A stretch of 8,322 nt of DNA, taken from positions 1 through 8,322 of the forward strand of contig JABXGV010000209.1 of assembly GCA_016550485.1 (NCBI GenBank), in the 5' to 3' direction. Positions 6,090 through 8,322 of this stretch are shown in pieces. The notes beneath the pieces are model-generated. The model had not been told where the DNA came from. It saw only the letters and a program-made list of their open reading frames with translations, and did not search any database. The DNA comes from an archaeon. Its GTDB lineage: Archaea > Asgardarchaeota > Hermodarchaeia > Hermodarchaeales > Hermodarchaeaceae. A program made the translations under genes and the position numbers. Position 1 is the stretch's first letter; every line of letters starts with the position of its first letter.

Positions 6090-6506
6090 TTAAAACTTTG
6101 TGGTGCTTGAACCTGCGTCTAGTGGTTTTAGCCCCTCTATTACCCTTGATTGCCAACTGAATGCTCTCTTTAACTTCTTTCGAATAATATACTGTATTCT
6201 CGTTCCAGTTCCTTGTAGTTGTAAAGTTAACAGTTCAGTTAGTTGTTCACCACGTGTATCAAAATCGAAAAGTATCAAGACTCTGCTAGCGCCCGCAAAA
6301 GACTCTGCTAGCGTGATAATGCTATGCCCTGCAAGAGTAACGATTGGCCCAGTGAGCCCTAACCGTCTTAGGGACAACGCGTCTTTCTGTCCCTCCACTA
6401 CAACTATTACTCCCTCCGCTGAGAGTTCTATTAGGAGTGTGACGCCATTCCTAAAACTTTCCTCAAGTAATTCTTGCTTTGATAATGAATTCCGCGTGCT
6501 TGACAT
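6090..6506 (-). CDS. Small stand-alone TOPRIM protein (small primase-like / RNase M5-like)
   Basis: This 138-residue protein starts at ATG 6506. It is almost entirely one TOPRIM domain: VVVEGQKDALSLRRLG (36-51) holds the conserved Glu, GPIVTLAG is the second strand, and VLILFDFDTRGEQL (71-84) carries the DxD metal-binding pair. About 30 residues precede the domain and a basic tail (RKKLKRA, then about 30 residues) follows. Length and layout match the archaeal small primase-like TOPRIM family (COG1658 type), whose substrate is not firmly known; relatives cleave or join nucleic acids using divalent metal. It is upstream of and co-directional with dnaG, with a 163-base gap that makes a single operon uncertain. 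An AT-rich TATA-like element about 25 bases before ATG suggests a leaderless or short-leader mRNA. Identity as a TOPRIM protein is firm; biochemical role is not. Confidence 0.8.
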   Translation of the reverse strand: MSSTRNSLSKQELLEESFRNGVTLLIELSAEGVIVVVEGQKDALSLRRLGLTGPIVTLAGHSIITLAESFAGASRVLILFDFDTRGEQLTELLTLQLQGTGTRIQYIIRKKLKRAFSWQSRVIEGLKPLDAGSSTTKF

Positions 6507-6530
6507 CTTCTAAAGAAAGCTATTGATGCT

Positions 6531-6540
6531 AATATTATAA
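6531..6540 (-). promoter_or_regulatory. TATA-like element for the small TOPRIM gene
   Basis: AATATTATAA lies 25-34 bases upstream of ATG 6506 on the minus strand, the spacing expected for a nearly leaderless archaeal transcript. It is in the 123-base gap shared with the divergent tyrS promoter. Confidence 0.45.
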
Positions 6541-6585
6541 TTTCGTCTTCTGTATGGAAGGATATCAAAAGAAGAAATAAGAACC

Positions 6586-6592
6586 TTTATAT
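6586..6592 (+). promoter_or_regulatory. TATA box of tyrS
   Basis: TTTATAT, preceded by an A/G-rich BRE-like stretch (6569-6583), lies 38 bases before ATG 6630. Start of transcription about 25 bases on would leave a roughly 15-base leader containing GAGG (6617-6620) near the start codon. Confidence 0.6.
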
Positions 6593-6629
6593 CAGCCCTT
6601 TTGATGCTTCGAGGACGAGGTTGTTATAG

Positions 6630-7727
6630 ATGACAGATTTGTTACCAACCGTAGCTAGAGCAGTTTTTCAAACAGAAGAAGTTGTCACTTTGGAAGATCT
6701 AACTGCAGCACTTACAAGAAAGGCGAAACCTCGAGGTTACATAGGCGTAGAACCGACTGGGTTGATGCATCTAGGTCACACCATTTGGGTCCAGAAGCTG
6801 CGAACGCTCTCAAAGCTAGGTGTAAAGATGCATGTTTTGCTCGCTACGTGGCATGCCAAGATAAACGACAAATTTGGTGGTAACATTGATCAAATTAGAC
6901 GTTGCGCTGAATACCTCCGTCATTGTCTTTCAGCTTTGGGTGTAAATCTTCGTGAAGTCCGTGTTGTCACTGCTGAGGATTTAATGAAGAAACTCGAGTA
7001 TTGGGAGGACACTCTCCGCGTCGCGAAAAGCCTTACTCTGGCTCGCGTTCGGCGTTCAATGACAATTATGGGCAGAAGCGGAGAGGACGTAGAGCTAGAT
7101 TTCTCGAAGCTCATTTATCCTTGCTTACAGGTTTCAGATATCATTAACCAGCGCTTTGAAATATGTCTGGGTGGAATGGATCAGCGACGGGCCCATGTCC
7201 TAGCAAGGGAAGTAGCTGACAAATTAAAACTCGGATGGAAACCAATTGGAATCCACACTCCTCTTGTTTCAGGACTTAGTGGTACATCTCGGATGGAAGC
7301 GGGGCCTCATGTGTCAGCTGAAGAGGTAATGATAGCCACGAAGATGTCAAAATCAAAACCCGACGACTCGATTTTAATTCACGATTTGCCTAAAGAAATA
7401 ATGAAGAAATTACGTAATGCTTACTGCCCCGCTAGAGAAGTCAATGACAATCCTGTTCTGAGCTACGTAAACCACCTTCTCTTTTCTCAGGAAGATTACG
7501 TTTTTAAAATTGAACGGGCACCAAAACATGGCGGTTCTCTTAGTATAAGAAGTTGTGCTGAATTGAGGCGCCTTTATGCTTCAGGCGAAATCCACCCACT
7601 TGACCTGAAACAGGCAACAGCAAAGGCTATTGCGAAACTACTAGGACCTGTCCGGAAATACTTCGATGAAAAATCAGAAGCAAAGGAGATACTAACTGAA
7701 GTCAGTAGCTACTCTGTCACTCGCTGA
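6630..7727 (+). CDS. tyrS: Tyrosyl-tRNA synthetase, archaeal type
   Basis: This cytoplasmic class I enzyme charges tRNA-Tyr with tyrosine using ATP. It has 365 residues and starts at ATG with a TATA box and short leader upstream. Family marks in order: GYIGVEPTG (36-44, Tyr37 at the tyrosine pocket), HLGH (47-50, HIGH-type ATP motif), IYPCLQVSDI (162-171: Tyr163, Gln167 and Asp170 match the tyrosine-binding residues of Methanocaldococcus TyrRS), GGMDQRRAHVLAR (181-193), KMSKS (238-242), AYCPA (264-268) and HPLDLK (322-327). In the last motif the Asp corresponds to the residue that reads anticodon base G34. These marks favour TyrRS over TrpRS. About 20 residues (TSRMEAGPHVSAEEVMIAT) precede KMSKS and are absent from the short methanogen enzyme. 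The N-terminal 30 residues are also extra. It is divergent from the small TOPRIM gene and convergent, with a 15-base gap, with the Taw2-like gene. Confidence 0.92.
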   Translation: MTDLLPTVARAVFQTEEVVTLEDLTAALTRKAKPRGYIGVEPTGLMHLGHTIWVQKLRTLSKLGVKMHVLLATWHAKINDKFGGNIDQIRRCAEYLRHCLSALGVNLREVRVVTAEDLMKKLEYWEDTLRVAKSLTLARVRRSMTIMGRSGEDVELDFSKLIYPCLQVSDIINQRFEICLGGMDQRRAHVLAREVADKLKLGWKPIGIHTPLVSGLSGTSRMEAGPHVSAEEVMIATKMSKSKPDDSILIHDLPKEIMKKLRNAYCPAREVNDNPVLSYVNHLLFSQEDYVFKIERAPKHGGSLSIRSCAELRRLYASGEIHPLDLKQATAKAIAKLLGPVRKYFDEKSEAKEILTEVSSYSVTR

Positions 7728-7742
7728 TTTACAACTAATTAT

Positions 7743-8322
7743 CTAGGTTACCAGCACATCTAAAACGACATGGTCAATCTGTGGATTAAATGATTTGATA
7801 ATTCTTGAGCTGAGTATTGTTACCTGTTTATCCATCTGGAGTGCAGCATCTTCAACTATCTTTATTGCTCTTATACTCGCTTCTGGACGGGCGAAAATTT
7901 CGTGGAAGTGAAGAACTCCTCCTGGACGTAAACATTCAAACGCCTTATCCAAGTATCTTGCAGTTCCTAGAAATAATCCCATCAACACGCGATCAGCTCG
8001 ACCTTGAGCTACTTCAGTTGCGATAACAGCAGCGTCACCATTGTGAGGGGTAACTATATGGCTAACCTGATTTTCGCTTATGTTCCGTTCAAGATAGTGA
8101 AAAGCCTCTGGATTCCACTCGATAGCATGAATTGCTCGGGGCGAAGCATGAACCGCCATAGGTATCGTAAACTGCCCGATGCCTGCGAACATGTCCACAA
8201 CTAGCTCCCCTGTGCCAACTAGACTCATACGCTCCCGCTCAGCCTTGTTACCAAGAGAGAACATGACTTTCATAGGATCAATATGGAAGGTACATCCATT
8301 CTCTGAAAGAGTCGTTTCTGTC
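7743..8322 (-). CDS. taw2: Met-10+ family tRNA-modifying enzyme, Taw2-like (5' end beyond window)
   Basis: The frame runs off the right edge, so the N-terminus is missing. It reads SENGCTFHIDPMKVMFSLGN with AERERM after it, the linker typical of Trm5/Tyw2 proteins, then a Rossmann SAM-binding fold: VVDMFAGIGQFTIPMA (motif I), AIEWNPEAFHYLERNI (acidic residue of motif II), and DRVLMGLFLGTARYLDKAF. GGVLHFHEIF follows. The MG-(L/Y)-x-F-x-T and HFHE pattern resembles Taw2/Tyw2, which moves the 3-amino-3-carboxypropyl group of SAM onto the tRNA-Phe wybutosine precursor. Trm5 (m1G37 methylase) usually has MNLP and HYY here. I therefore favour Taw2, with Trm5 as the alternative. An internal ATG at 8273 is not the start, because conserved sequence continues upstream. 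It ends with TAG at 7745-7743, convergent with tyrS. Confidence 0.78.
   Translation of the reverse strand, partial: TETTLSENGCTFHIDPMKVMFSLGNKAERERMSLVGTGELVVDMFAGIGQFTIPMAVHASPRAIHAIEWNPEAFHYLERNISENQVSHIVTPHNGDAAVIATEVAQGRADRVLMGLFLGTARYLDKAFECLRPGGVLHFHEIFARPEASIRAIKIVEDAALQMDKQVTILSSRIIKSFNPQIDHVVLDVLVT

Noticed and set aside
6630..7727. Tryptophanyl-tRNA synthetase instead of tyrosyl
   Set aside because: Tyr37, YPxxQVxD, GGMDQR and HPLDLK match the archaeal TyrRS pattern including its anticodon-contacting Asp.
1..8322. tRNA, rRNA genes, CRISPR arrays, insertion sequences
   Set aside because: No cloverleaf-like or rRNA-like stretch, no regularly spaced long repeats, and no transposase motif or terminal repeats were seen on either strand.

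Overview
The window is archaeal. Three genes belong to archaeal families: an archaeal-type DnaG (TOPRIM protein with the archaeal N- and C-terminal domains), a small stand-alone TOPRIM protein, and an archaeal/eukaryal-type tyrosyl-tRNA synthetase. A Met-10+ family wybutosine-type tRNA methyltransferase homologue (Taw2-like), TATA-box-like promoters and frequent TTG/GTG starts fit the same picture. I cannot fix the phylum from sequence alone. Large LAGLIDADG/HTH proteins make a Bathyarchaeia- or Asgard-like lineage plausible, but that is a guess.

Layout. Bases 1-2999 (+): a very large protein, open to the left edge, with duplicated N-terminal modules and a two-motif LAGLIDADG domain. Bases 6506-3095 (-): six genes or gene remnants in one direction, in order: small TOPRIM protein, dnaG, a three-helix membrane protein, a tiny disrupted membrane ORF, a one-helix membrane protein with a problematic start, and a PLD-like protein with a degenerate HKD motif. 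Bases 6630-7727 (+): tyrS, divergent from the small TOPRIM gene. Bases 7743-8322 (-): the Taw2-like gene, convergent with tyrS and cut by the right edge. No intergenic stretch exceeds about 165 bases.

The most interesting observation is in dnaG. The gene is intact in sequence conservation, but a 29-base segment (about 5774-5802) shifts its frame inside one of the most conserved parts of the protein. Removing exactly 29 bases restores the canonical archaeal text EGLLGEDLDLREL. The segment and its flanks fold as a strong hairpin on a short helix with a 3-nt bulge on the 3' side, laid out like an archaeal bulge-helix-bulge splice site. It is a candidate mini-intron in a protein-coding gene, or alternatively a translational bypass element.

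Functionally, dnaG, tyrS and the Taw2-like gene are housekeeping information-processing genes. The small membrane and PLD-like genes downstream of dnaG have no assignable function. The LAGLIDADG gene is probably selfish or domesticated. The region at 4160-4246 holds two further frame problems that may be sequencing errors or gene decay.
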